Assembly: GCA_900320245.1 (NCBI GenBank)
Contig: ONRP01000005.1
Coordinates: 40,688 to 104,687 of the forward strand
Reading direction: 5' to 3'
Length of the DNA stretch: 64,000 bases
Source of the DNA: an uncultured Prevotellaceae bacterium
GTDB lineage: Bacteria > Bacteroidota > Bacteroidia > Bacteroidales > Muribaculaceae
In this document: positions 34,275 through 43,181 of the stretch, one piece after another
How positions within the stretch are numbered: position 1 is the stretch's first letter
Layout: each line of letters starts with the position of its first letter
Made by a program: the position numbers and the translations under genes
Notes under the pieces: model-generated
What the model saw: the letters and a program-made list of their open reading frames with translations, nothing else
Told to the model about the DNA's origin: nothing
Database searches by the model: none

Positions 34275-35000
34275 CTAATTACTGAATATCTTATCTATCA
34301 TTTCATGCCCTGGTGGAGCACCGCCTGTATAAATGGATAGCAGTTTATTAATCACAGTACCGATGCGTTTTTCATTGAATAGTTTATCTACTGCAGTGCC
34401 GGGAAAAATACCTCGCTGGGTAGGTAGATAAACCCGCATTAGAAAATATGCTAATAATCGTTTGGTTACTCCATTCTTTTCATTTCTTCGGTAACCCTTA
34501 CGGTCATTATTAATTGAAATGATGCCGTGGTCTATTGCAATAGGGAAATACTTTTGTGCCCGTTCGCTATTCAATTTGCCGCGGTATTGTTCCATGCCAG
34601 CCGGGAGCCATAGACCATCAGATGCACTGCCGGCACCGTAGGTCTGCCACCGCTCCATGTACACAGTAACATAGTGCTCAGCCCGCGCCCGCTGGTCCGC
34701 GTCGCGTATCTTCTTTTTAATCTCATGCCGCACTGCAATCTCCAATTGTGGGAACAGTAACCCCTCATCAGCGGTGTTGAATAATTCTTTAGTGTCATCT
34801 AATGAATAATCCGTCGCTGATTTTTCGCCCTGGAAATAGTCACCTATCAGCCGCAGTGCCGTGATAGCATCATCAGTCCCGGCTAACTTGTGAACCAGCA
34901 GCGCACATTTGAGATGATCTAAGCACCGGGCACTCTCAGTCTTCACGCGCTGCACCTCTTCTGCAGGTGTCCCAACTTGTTTGTTCTCGTTATCTTCCAT
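34275..35000 (-). CDS. Hypothetical protein next to the integrase
   Basis: 241 aa, all predicted helical, highly charged. The middle has KKKIRDADQRARAEHYVTVYMERW; the C-terminal third (NNDRKGYRRNEKNGVTKRLL, VYLPTQRGIFPGTAVDKLF) could be a winged-helix DNA-binding region. I do not recognise a family. It follows the integrase by 4 bp and precedes the iteron array, positions typical of regulators or excision cofactors. Confidence 0.55.
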   Translation of the reverse strand: MEDNENKQVGTPAEEVQRVKTESARCLDHLKCALLVHKLAGTDDAITALRLIGDYFQGEKSATDYSLDDTKELFNTADEGLLFPQLEIAVRHEIKKKIRDADQRARAEHYVTVYMERWQTYGAGSASDGLWLPAGMEQYRGKLNSERAQKYFPIAIDHGIISINNDRKGYRRNEKNGVTKRLLAYFLMRVYLPTQRGIFPGTAVDKLFNEKRIGTVINKLLSIYTGGAPPGHEMIDKIFSN

Positions 35001-35004
35001 GATA

Positions 35005-36198
35005 TCAGATGTTGTTGATGTCTATTGCTTGAAGACTGTCTAATGCTCTCTTCTTTTCCTGGTCCAATGCCCGTGCATACACCTGGGTATAGGTTATAGT
35101 AGAATGCCCCATCAGTTCTGCCACTACTTTGATGTTAGCACCGTTTGTCAGAATGTTTGTGGCAAAACTGTGCCGCCCGCAGTGCCATGTGATGTGCTTA
35201 TCGATGCCAGCCCGTTTGGTCCAATTCCGCAGTGCTTTTAAACACATGGTTGATGACGGCAGGTGGAAAATATAATCATCTTCTGCACCCTGGGGTTTAA
35301 TACCTATTATATATAATGTGGTATCGTTTAACTGAATTGTGACCCCCTTGCCCGTCTTGGACTGTCTGAACTGCAGCAAACGGTTGCTATAGTCAATGTC
35401 AGAAAACCGCAGGTTGTTGATGTCGCAGAACCGAATACCGCAGAAACATGTCAGCGCAAATGCCCGCCTAATTTCGGGGTTCTCCCTGGGGTAGTGCGTT
35501 GCAAATAATTGTGCAATCTCTTCTTGTGTCAGTACGTCTTTTAGCAGCATGTCCTCGTTGCGCTCGACGCTAACACCGCGGCATGGGCTCTTAGTGAAGA
35601 TGCCGTCTTCTACACCTTGATTGATAATTTTCTTAAACCGCTGGTAAACGCTATGCACACCCGTACCCCGGTGGGTGTCTTTGAGATATTCAGCAAATTG
35701 TTTCATCATGTCGGTTGTCATGCGCTTGGGCTCAATCTTATTGGCATGGCGGGGGTAGTGCTCAGTTATGAATTTTCTAAAATCGCGCATTGCCATCTCC
35801 ACAACTCTGATGTCGGCTTTATTGTAAGCGTTGATGTAGTCTTGGGCATACGCGAAAAAATCTACCTTGTTGTTCGGCTTTACCCGGTACCCCTCTTTGT
35901 CTTCCAGCACCTGCTGCCCGCGCTCGTTCTTTATCTGAATAGCCAATTTAATGACCTCTTCATTTTGTTTTTTCTCAAAAGGGGTGCTGGGCTTGCTGAT
36001 CAGATACAAACGCAGAAACTCTTTTTTTCTATCTACTTTGGTAACTACTTTGCCCGTGCCGTCGATGTCCTGGGTGTAGCCATAGACGTAGTACAAATAG
36101 ATGCTCTCGGTACCGTTCTTTAACGGCTTGGTCATCAACTTGGGGTTGTCGGTTCGGTTGTTCTTGAACCACTCTTTGTTTAATCTTGCTCTACTCAT
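35005..36198 (-). CDS. Tyrosine recombinase (integrase)
   Basis: A 397-aa integrase from the ATG at 36198 (MSRARLNKEWFK). It has an N-terminal arm-binding region, a SAM-like core-binding domain (FFAYAQDYINAYNKADIRVV) and a catalytic domain with all residues: Arg256 (CGIRFCDINNL), Lys281 (SKTGK), His339-x-x-Arg342 (HCGRHSF), His365 (MGHSTI) and Tyr374 (YTQVYAR). It resembles Bacteroidota phage_int_SAM_5 integrases of mobile elements. A -7 box TATATTTG (36231-36224) precedes it, so the upstream in-frame ATG at 36267 is rejected. Confidence 0.93.
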   Translation of the reverse strand: MSRARLNKEWFKNNRTDNPKLMTKPLKNGTESIYLYYVYGYTQDIDGTGKVVTKVDRKKEFLRLYLISKPSTPFEKKQNEEVIKLAIQIKNERGQQVLEDKEGYRVKPNNKVDFFAYAQDYINAYNKADIRVVEMAMRDFRKFITEHYPRHANKIEPKRMTTDMMKQFAEYLKDTHRGTGVHSVYQRFKKIINQGVEDGIFTKSPCRGVSVERNEDMLLKDVLTQEEIAQLFATHYPRENPEIRRAFALTCFCGIRFCDINNLRFSDIDYSNRLLQFRQSKTGKGVTIQLNDTTLYIIGIKPQGAEDDYIFHLPSSTMCLKALRNWTKRAGIDKHITWHCGRHSFATNILTNGANIKVVAELMGHSTITYTQVYARALDQEKKRALDSLQAIDINNI

Positions 36199-36548
36199 AA
36201 TGTCAGTTATTATTATTTGTTGGCAAATATAGTCATTTATTGGGGTGTAAAATAGAGAACACAACATTTTTTATTGAAAAAATGCTATATAGGACAAAAA
36301 AAGCGACATTTTGAACACTTTGCACTGTCATGTGCCGCACAGTAGACCATAGAAATCATATAAACTTATTTATTTACAATTAGTTATCGGGGTGTAAAAA
36401 AGGGGATAAAATTTGATGACAACATGCTATTGCTTGATAATATATGGAAAATAGCCGATGACAATAGATATTGTAAAATCTTGTTTTTTAGTCATTTTAT
36501 GGCTTTTCATGTCTTTTGTTGTCACATTGAAAAGGTGGGTTTTGTACT
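36199..36548. other. 350-bp right-end control region of the element
   Basis: No convincing gene. It holds the integrase -7 box (36224-36231), two copies of the GGGGTGTAAAA terminal repeat (36240-36252 and 36387-36406), and AT-rich sequence up to attR. Confidence 0.6.
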
Positions 36549-36562
36549 CAGCGGGAGTACAA
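36549..36562 (+). repeat. attR core repeat
   Basis: CAGCGGGAGTACAA, identical to 29122-29135. Upstream bases (GTACT) differ from the tRNA. Confidence 0.85.
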
Positions 36563-36596
36563 GAATCGCCCGAGCAATTGCGCTCGGGCGATTCTT
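36561..36596 (+). terminator. Displaced tRNA-Arg terminator
   Basis: Perfect 15-bp stem AAGAATCGCCCGAGC (36561-36575) / GCTCGGGCGATTCTT (36582-36596), then TATATTAT. It begins inside attR, so before integration it lay directly after tRNA-Arg. Confidence 0.75.
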
Positions 36597-36615
36597 ATAT
36601 TATAATGTGTGGCTC

Positions 36616-36630
36616 TACTCCCGCTGGGAA
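36616..36630 (-). repeat. Inverted tRNA-Arg 3'-end relic
   Basis: On the minus strand TTCCCAGCGGGAGTA, identical to tRNA-Arg 29118-29132. No cloverleaf can be completed around it. Confidence 0.5.
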
Positions 36631-36663
36631 CCTAACCCGGTGGATGGGTTAACCGCAGACGCG

Positions 36664-36699
36664 AAAACGGCCGCTTGGGATGTCCCGGGCGGCCGTTTT
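36664..36699 (-). terminator. Terminator of the rubrerythrin gene
   Basis: AAAACGGCCGC (36664-36674) / GCGGCCGTTTT (36689-36699), perfect, with further pairing TTGGGA/TCCC inside. Confidence 0.8.
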
Positions 36700-36721
36700 A
36701 CGGTTGATGCGGTGGCGTGCC

Positions 36722-37273
36722 TTACTTCTTGAAGAAGCGGTTATACAGGCCGGTGAAGCCCTGTCCGTGGCGTGCCTCGTCGCGTGCCATCTCGTGAACG
36801 GTGTCGTGGATGGCGTCGAGGTTCTGGGCCTTGGCGAGTTTGGCGATGCGGAACTTGTCCTCGCATGCGCCGGCCTCGGCTGCCATGCGCTTCTCGAGGT
36901 TGGTCTTGGTGTCCCAAACCACCTCGCCGAGCAACTCGGCGAACTTGGCGGCGTGCTCAGCCTCCTCAAAGGCATAGCGCTTGAATGCCTCGGCTACCTC
37001 GGGATAGCCCTCGCGGTCGGCCTGGCGCGACATGGCCAGATACATACCCACCTCGGAGCATTCGCCCTCGAAGTGCGCCTTGAGTCCGGCAAGGATTTCG
37101 GGGTCAACACCCTTGGCAACACCGATAACGTGCTCGGCGGCATAGGTTACTTCCTCGTCTTCCTTGAGTTCTTTGAACTTCTCGGCGGGTTGTTTACACT
37201 GCGGACATTTCTCGGGAGGGGTGTCACCCTCGTGTACGTAACCGCACACGGTGCAGATCCATTTTTTAGCCAT
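36722..37273 (-). CDS. Reverse rubrerythrin (rubredoxin domain at the N-terminus)
   Basis: 183 aa. N-terminal rubredoxin with [10 protein letters not shown] and CPQCKQP (Cys7, Cys10, Cys23, Cys26), then a ferritin-like four-helix bundle with di-iron ligands in [22 protein letters not shown] and [13 protein letters not shown]. Reverse rubrerythrins reduce hydrogen peroxide with NAD(P)H-derived electrons in anaerobes. The 37-aa rubredoxin encoded just upstream may be an electron donor. Cytoplasmic. Confidence 0.93.
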   Translation of the reverse strand: MAKKWICTVCGYVHEGDTPPEKCPQCKQPAEKFKELKEDEEVTYAAEHVIGVAKGVDPEILAGLKAHFEGECSEVGMYLAMSRQADREGYPEVAEAFKRYAFEEAEHAAKFAELLGEVVWDTKTNLEKRMAAEAGACEDKFRIAKLAKAQNLDAIHDTVHEMARDEARHGQGFTGLYNRFFKK

Positions 37274-37364
37274 AATTGATCAGATGATAGTCGTTATAGA
37301 AAAAGAATTAAGTTAAACAGATGCTTGTTGATTAAAAAAAGGTTGAGTGAAGTGGCGGTGTGTC

Positions 37365-37478
37365 TTACTCGGTGACTTCCTCAAAGTCCTCGGGTCCTAC
37401 TCCGCACAGCGGGCACTCGTCGGGAGGTGTGTCACCCTCGTGGATGTAACCACACACATTGCATTTCCATTTCTTCAT
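37365..37478 (-). CDS. Very small rubredoxin-type protein (37 aa)
   Basis: Translates as MKKWKCNVCGYIHEGDTPPD, then ECPLCGVGPEDFEEVTE and stop. Two CxxC knuckles (Cys6, Cys9, Cys22, Cys25) would bind one iron. At 37 residues it is shorter than a normal rubredoxin (about 52) and matches only the N-terminal domain of rubrerythrin. It lies 91 bp upstream of the rubrerythrin gene, same strand. It may feed electrons to rubrerythrin or act as a redox or metal module alone. Confidence 0.75.
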   Translation of the reverse strand: MKKWKCNVCGYIHEGDTPPDECPLCGVGPEDFEEVTE

Positions 37479-37588
37479 TGTCGTGATTTGATTTAATTAA
37501 ATGGTTAATAATAATAGTATTGTTGGTTACAAAGTTAAGCCATAGCAAACCGATATTCCAAATTTTTTATCATTTTTTTATGAAAAAA

Positions 37589-37620
37589 TCCCCACAATGG
37601 CCTGCTGGCCGTTGCGGGGA
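37589..37620 (-). terminator. Terminator of gapA
   Basis: TCCCCACAATGGCC (37589-37602) pairs with GGCCGTTGCGGGGA (37607-37620); the minus strand ends in TTTTTT (37588-37583). Confidence 0.85.
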
Positions 37621-37646
37621 CTTTAGCGTTGCAACAGATGGGCTGA

Positions 37647-38928
<1,282 letters not shown>

Positions 38929-39321
38929 ATGGGTTTTATTAAAGAGTTTAAGGAGTTTGCCATGAAGGGCAACGTGATGGACATGGCTGTCGGTGTTATC
39001 ATCGGTGGTGCTTTCGGCAAAATCGTCACCTCGCTGGTTGATGATGTGCTGATGCCTGTTATCAGTAAATTGACTGGAGGTCTGGATTTCGCCAACGGTC
39101 TGGCTCTCAAGATTGGTGAAGGTGATAGCGCTGCAGTTCTTAAGTATGGCAATTTCATCCAGAATGTCGTGGACTTCTTGATTGTTGCCTTCTGTATCTT
39201 CTTGATGGTTAAGGCTATGAACAAACTCATGCCCAAGAAGGAAGAGCCCGAGGCACCCGCTGGCCCCACTCAGGAAGAACTGCTTACCGATATCCGCGAC
39301 CTGCTCAAGGAGAAGAAGTAA
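38929..39321 (+). CDS. mscL: Large-conductance mechanosensitive channel
   Basis: A 130-aa inner-membrane channel that opens under osmotic downshock. N-terminal amphipathic helix [22 protein letters not shown]1 [23 protein letters not shown] (Gly-rich pore), periplasmic loop, TM2 [18 protein letters not shown], then the cytoplasmic helix with [14 protein letters not shown]. Normal length. Confidence 0.96.
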   Translation: MGFIKEFKEFAMKGNVMDMAVGVIIGGAFGKIVTSLVDDVLMPVISKLTGGLDFANGLALKIGEGDSAAVLKYGNFIQNVVDFLIVAFCIFLMVKAMNKLMPKKEEPEAPAGPTQEELLTDIRDLLKEKK

Positions 39322-39377
39322 GCCACTCCTGCCACTGGCCATCGTGTTTTGACACCTTGGCTGTGATGAGAAGAACG

Positions 39378-39420
39378 ATGTGGACCCTGAAGAGTTGGAA
39401 CAAACTCTTGGGGTCCATAT
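39378..39420 (+). terminator. Terminator of mscL
   Basis: ATGTGGACCC (39378-39387) / GGGTCCATAT (39411-39420), with inner AAGAGTT/AACTCTT, then CATTTTGTTC. Confidence 0.75.
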
Positions 39421-39475
39421 CATTTTGTTCAGTTCTCAAAATATGTCCTCGGGTTGGCAATAGGACAAAATAATA

Positions 39476-39498
39476 GGCTACACCCCGGGGGCATAGCC
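39476..39498 (-). terminator. Terminator-like hairpin after the LuxR-type gene
   Basis: GGCTA (39476-39480) / TAGCC (39494-39498) around CCCC/GGGG; the minus strand then reads TATTATTTTG. Confidence 0.55.
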
Positions 39499-39524
39499 TT
39501 GTTTCTTACGATAGGGTATTGATG

Positions 39525-39743
39525 TCAGTCGTTGATTTTTAACAATCCTGTTCGGTATGCTTTACCAATCAGTTCAGCCACGTTGCGTGAATTGGTCTTG
39601 CGCAGTAACTGCTTGCGGTGATACTCCACAGTGTTTGATGAAATAAAGATTTTTTCACCAATTTCCTTGCTGTTATACCCTGTTGACAGCAATTCGAGTA
39701 CTTCCTTTTCTCTGGAAGTCAGTTCAATTTTGGGGGCACTCAT
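39525..39743 (-). CDS. Stand-alone LuxR/GerE helix-turn-helix protein
   Basis: 72 aa, nothing but a GerE-type DNA-binding domain: LTSREKEVLELLSTGYNSKE, then IGEKIFISSNTVEYHRKQLL. There is no receiver or sensor domain. The start at 39743 (MSAPKIEL) is supported by a -7 box TATTTTTG at 39791-39784; the longer frame to 39818 would begin upstream of the promoter. Single-domain LuxR proteins can act as regulators that bind constitutively or need a partner; target unknown. It may be the remnant of a longer response regulator. Confidence 0.75.
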   Translation of the reverse strand: MSAPKIELTSREKEVLELLSTGYNSKEIGEKIFISSNTVEYHRKQLLRKTNSRNVAELIGKAYRTGLLKIND

Positions 39744-39950
39744 AATATCTTGTTTTGGTAAGTTGCTTATTTTAACATAGTTGCAAAAATAAAAAGTAAA
39801 ACCTATCACACCAAACAAAATTGCAATAAAATAGGCAAAATGATATCAAAACTATGTATTTCAGTAGAAAAAAATGATTATTTGCAAACAAATGCCATAA
39901 TTTCAGGGAGAGAATAGCCCTTGATACCGGTAAGACAGTTGCAGTGTGAA

Positions 39951-41366
39951 CTATAGGTTGATGATGGCCGTGTGGTCGTTGATGATGGCCTCGTTGGCGG
40001 TGCCGATGTCGTTGCGATCCTCGAGGATGCTCTGCATGACGAGCCTGAAGGTGCCGAAGATGCGCAGCCGCAGGGCGGCTTTGGCCAGGGGCTTGAGAAT
40101 GCCCCTGACGGTCTGGTTCACCAGTTGGTCAATCCCCTTGATGAGCCTGTCGGTGGTCTCGTGGTTGTCGGTGCCGCCCTCGTTGCCCTCGGCAAACGCG
40201 ATATAGGCGTCGGTAACTGGCTCCTGCAGGTGCTTGAGCAGCAGGTGGGCGAGTGCCTCGGGGGTATCGGGCAGGTCGACGAAGCGCATCATGAAGGAGT
40301 GCTTGGCCGAGTAGGAGTCGATGGCTTGACGGATTTCGGGCCAGTAGCGTTTGATGACACCATGCGTCATGGTGGGTATGCATTTCTGGAACACTTCGCG
40401 CGCATGTTCCCCGAATTCGCTGTCCGATGGCAGGCTGTGCAGGGTGATGCTGCGCAACTGCATCTTGCCAGATGTGGTGTTACAGGTGGCGAGTCTCCAT
40501 TGGCAGGGGTAGCCGACGGCCGCTGCAGTGGCGATTTCGACCATCTGGTGGCCGTTGTGTGTCGTCTGGCACACATCGCTGATGTGCAGGTGGCCGGTGA
40601 AGATGGCGTGCACCCCGGCATCGATGAGGCGGTGGCACAGTTGCTGCGCTTTGCCGACCATGTAGGGTGCCGCCAGGGTTTCCTCCATGTGGAAGTGGGG
40701 CACCAGGTGGTGGTGCATCATGGCGATGACATATCGGCCGGCGGCCGTTGCCGCTGTCGCCTGGTCAACGAGCCATTGCTGGGTGGATACCTCCAGCGCT
40801 CCGCTGGTCTTGCAGTGGTCGCGGGCATCGCCTAGAGAGACGAAGGTGTTGAGGCGGTCCATGCAGGCATCGATAGCGAGTATGGTGAGTCTATCGTTGA
40901 TGTCGCGGCAGTAACTGAGCGTGTCGGGATCCCTGCGCGACTGCTGGTCATAGCCCATGTGACGGTAGATGTCGGCAAACTCGGTGCGGCTGATCGTGGC
41001 GGCTTGGGTAGTGTTGTCGCCGTCATAGACCTTGGCGTCGGGGTTGTTGATATCATGGTTGCCGGGCACGACGAGGACCTGGATGCCGGCATCGACGAGG
41101 CGCTGTAGCCGCGAGGCGACCAGATGGTGGCTCACGCGCTCGCCGTCCTTGGTCAAGTCGCCGGTGACGAGCACCATGTGGGGTTTCAGGTCGATGATGT
41201 CGCCGACGAGCGTGTCGAGGATTTCGGCGCTCTCGCGCAGCATTTTGCGGTCTTGGGCCAGGTATTCCTCAATGGCAGGGCCTTCGTTGACCAGCAGTTC
41301 GGGCGCCATCACGTGCAGGTCGCTGATGACGGCGATTCTCAGGATGTTGTCTGTCGTGTTGCTCAT
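39951..41366 (-). CDS. Calcineurin-like metallophosphoesterase without signal peptide
   Basis: 471 aa. Dimetal motifs in order: ISDLHV, VTGDLTKDG, VPGNHDINN, AMMHHHLVPH, TGHLHISD. A helical C-terminal region of about 200 residues has no known motif. Paralogue of the gene at 41679-43181, which has an export signal; this one begins MSNTTDNILRIAVISDLH directly, so it would be cytoplasmic unless its 5' end was lost. Just upstream lies a truncated alpha-galactosidase start. Substrate unknown. Confidence 0.85.
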   Translation of the reverse strand: MSNTTDNILRIAVISDLHVMAPELLVNEGPAIEEYLAQDRKMLRESAEILDTLVGDIIDLKPHMVLVTGDLTKDGERVSHHLVASRLQRLVDAGIQVLVVPGNHDINNPDAKVYDGDNTTQAATISRTEFADIYRHMGYDQQSRRDPDTLSYCRDINDRLTILAIDACMDRLNTFVSLGDARDHCKTSGALEVSTQQWLVDQATAATAAGRYVIAMMHHHLVPHFHMEETLAAPYMVGKAQQLCHRLIDAGVHAIFTGHLHISDVCQTTHNGHQMVEIATAAAVGYPCQWRLATCNTTSGKMQLRSITLHSLPSDSEFGEHAREVFQKCIPTMTHGVIKRYWPEIRQAIDSYSAKHSFMMRFVDLPDTPEALAHLLLKHLQEPVTDAYIAFAEGNEGGTDNHETTDRLIKGIDQLVNQTVRGILKPLAKAALRLRIFGTFRLVMQSILEDRNDIGTANEAIINDHTAIINL

Positions 41367-41382
41367 AGGGAGAAAAGCATGT

Positions 41383-41580
41383 TTAGTTGAGTTCCAAACT
41401 GTCGCCGACATCCTGTAGCCCGCTGTTGTGCATAGCATCAGCCTGCTGGCGTATGAGTTGCTTGTTGATGTCGAGTGCAAAGGTGTTCCATGAACTCCAG
41501 CCCATGGTCGGTGCGCATTGCGCCGTTGCCGGCAGGGCCAGCACCAGCAGCAAGTGCATTGCAGACAGTTTTTTCATCAT
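41383..41580 (-). pseudogene. N-terminal remnant of a GH27 alpha-galactosidase
   Basis: A 65-aa open frame: signal MKKLSAMHLLLVLALPATAQ, then APTMGWSSWNTFALDINKQL and IRQQADAMHNSGLQDVG, the unmistakable start of a GH27 enzyme (PPMGWNSWN...). The similarity stops after about 60 residues, and 9 unrelated codons lead to a stop. About 85% of the enzyme is missing. A -7 box TATATTTG (41626-41619) remains. Probably deleted by recombination between the gene and the following phosphoesterase. Confidence 0.8.
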
Positions 41581-41678
41581 AGTGGTCACGTTGTCGTCGG
41601 TGAAAGATTCAGTGACCACAAATATAGCGATTTTTTTCTGGAACGATACCCGATGGGCGCAAAAATAGTGGTTTTCTA

Positions 41679-43181
41679 TTATAAGGTGATGGTGAGGTGC
41701 AGGTCGTCGGTGTGGGATTCGGCATCCGTACCCACGGCGTTGCGGTCCTCGAGGATGCTGCGCACGAGGGGATCGAGTTTGGGATAGACCTCACCGAGGA
41801 AGAATTCCCACAGGTTGTCGGCCTGTTCGGGCGCCACTTCCTGGATGATGGCGCGGATGCCCTGTTTACCCTCGTTGATGATGCTTTCCACGTCTTGGTC
41901 CTGCTCACCCGCCTCGACCACGGCGAGCATCGTGCGTGAGAGCACTTCTCTCAGGTGGCGCAACACGAGTTGTGATGCCTGTTGCGGATTTTCGGGCAGG
42001 TTGGCCTTGACGCCTCCCATCTCAAGCATCGCTTTCAGTTGGTCCATGCGTCCGCCCAATCTGCTCCATGCCTTGTCCGACAGCATCGAGGCAAGGCCGG
42101 GTGTGGCATTGATGATGCGCTGGCGGCCCAGTTCGCGCAGGTTGGGGCAGGTGGGTGTGCTGGTGAGCCAACGGGTGTCGATGGTGATGGAACGGATGTC
42201 GTTGGAACGGTCCTCGCGGCCAAAGGTCGCCACCCTCAGGGCGAAGGGGTAGCAGATGGCCGAGCCGGTGGCCACCTCCACGATGCTGTCGGTGCGGTCC
42301 ACATTATATAATGTGACGGCATCGGTCACGTGCAGGTGTCCCGTGAAGATGGTGTGGATGCCTGCCTGCATCAGTTGCCGGGCGATATTGCCGTGGTCCT
42401 GGACGATGTAGTTGGCCAGCAGACGTTCCTGCTGGTCGAAGTGGGGCACCAGGTGGTGGTGCATCATGGCGATGACGTGTTTGCCCTGGTCGCGGGCCTC
42501 CTGGGCTTGTACGATGACCCATTGCAGGGTCTCGGGCTTGATGTGTCCGCCGTTGTAGTAGGTATCGGCTTTGTCGCCTCGGCTGGTGAGGGTGTTGCGC
42601 TCGTCCATATTGCTGTCGATGCCGATGACAACCAAGCCGGGAACGGGTTCACAGCAATAACTGAGCGAGGCAGGGTCGCGCCGCGAGGCGGTTCCGTAGC
42701 CGTAGTTGCTGTAAATCTCCGCAAACTCGTTGCGGGTGACAGTGGCCGTGGGGGTGGTCCTGTCGCCGTCGTAGCGGCGGGCATAGGGGTTGTTGCAGTC
42801 ATGGTTGCCGGGAATGACCAGCGGCTGGATGCCGTGTGAGGCCATCTGGTCCAGATATTGTGCCATGCGCTCGTGGCTCAGCCGCTCGCCGTTGCAGGTG
42901 AGGTCACCGGTGAGCAATACGAGTGATGGCTTGATGCTGATGATGCTGTCGGTGATGGCAGCCATGATATCGTCGCTCATCGCCATCATCTTGGTGTCGC
43001 CGGCATCGGCCTGGTCAATGGCACTGCCCGGTGCCACCAGTTCGGGGCTGAGCAAGTGGATATCGCTGAGGATCACTATGCTGCCATTGGCATCACGCGC
43101 CATTGCCTTGAATGCAAACAATGTGGATAATATCATTATTACTATAAACCTAGTTTTCATCATTTCAAGCGTGTATTGCAT
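41679..43181 (-). CDS. Exported calcineurin-like metallophosphoesterase
   Basis: 500 aa (494 if the ATG at 43163 is used). Signal MKTRFIVIMILSTLFAFKAMA. Motifs LSDIHLLS, LTGDLTCNG, IPGNHDCNN, AMMHHHLVPH and TGHLHVTD supply the dimetal site. A helical C-terminal region of about 180 residues is shared with the paralogue at 39951-41366. Periplasmic phosphodiesterase or phosphatase of unknown substrate. The ATG abuts the stop codon of aroA, so it is the last gene of the GH25-GH25-cvpA-aroA operon. Confidence 0.87.
   Translation of the reverse strand: MQYTLEMMKTRFIVIMILSTLFAFKAMARDANGSIVILSDIHLLSPELVAPGSAIDQADAGDTKMMAMSDDIMAAITDSIISIKPSLVLLTGDLTCNGERLSHERMAQYLDQMASHGIQPLVIPGNHDCNNPYARRYDGDRTTPTATVTRNEFAEIYSNYGYGTASRRDPASLSYCCEPVPGLVVIGIDSNMDERNTLTSRGDKADTYYNGGHIKPETLQWVIVQAQEARDQGKHVIAMMHHHLVPHFDQQERLLANYIVQDHGNIARQLMQAGIHTIFTGHLHVTDAVTLYNVDRTDSIVEVATGSAICYPFALRVATFGREDRSNDIRSITIDTRWLTSTPTCPNLRELGRQRIINATPGLASMLSDKAWSRLGGRMDQLKAMLEMGGVKANLPENPQQASQLVLRHLREVLSRTMLAVVEAGEQDQDVESIINEGKQGIRAIIQEVAPEQADNLWEFFLGEVYPKLDPLVRSILEDRNAVGTDAESHTDDLHLTITL

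Larger units (their letters stand above)
29122..36562. mobile_element. Integrated element in tRNA-Arg, phage-satellite-like
   Basis: Bounded by the 14-bp direct repeat CAGCGGGAGTACAA at 29122-29135 (in the tRNA 3' end) and 36549-36562. All genes are on the minus strand: integrase, unknown, HTH, small protein, DUF3987, AEP-like primase, putative small terminase, large terminase, coiled-coil protein. No capsid, portal, protease, tail, lysis, relaxase or type IV secretion gene is present. Gene order and size (about 7.4 kb) fit phage-inducible islands more than prophages or conjugative elements. By eye it is less GC-rich than the neighbouring core genes. Confidence 0.8.

Noticed and set aside
29122-36562. 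Conjugative or mobilizable element, or a full prophage
   Set aside because: No relaxase, coupling or type IV secretion gene; no capsid, tail or lysis gene.
36424-36732. Open frame across attR and the tRNA terminator
   Set aside because: It crosses a tRNA relic, two terminators and the rubrerythrin stop; cannot be a gene.
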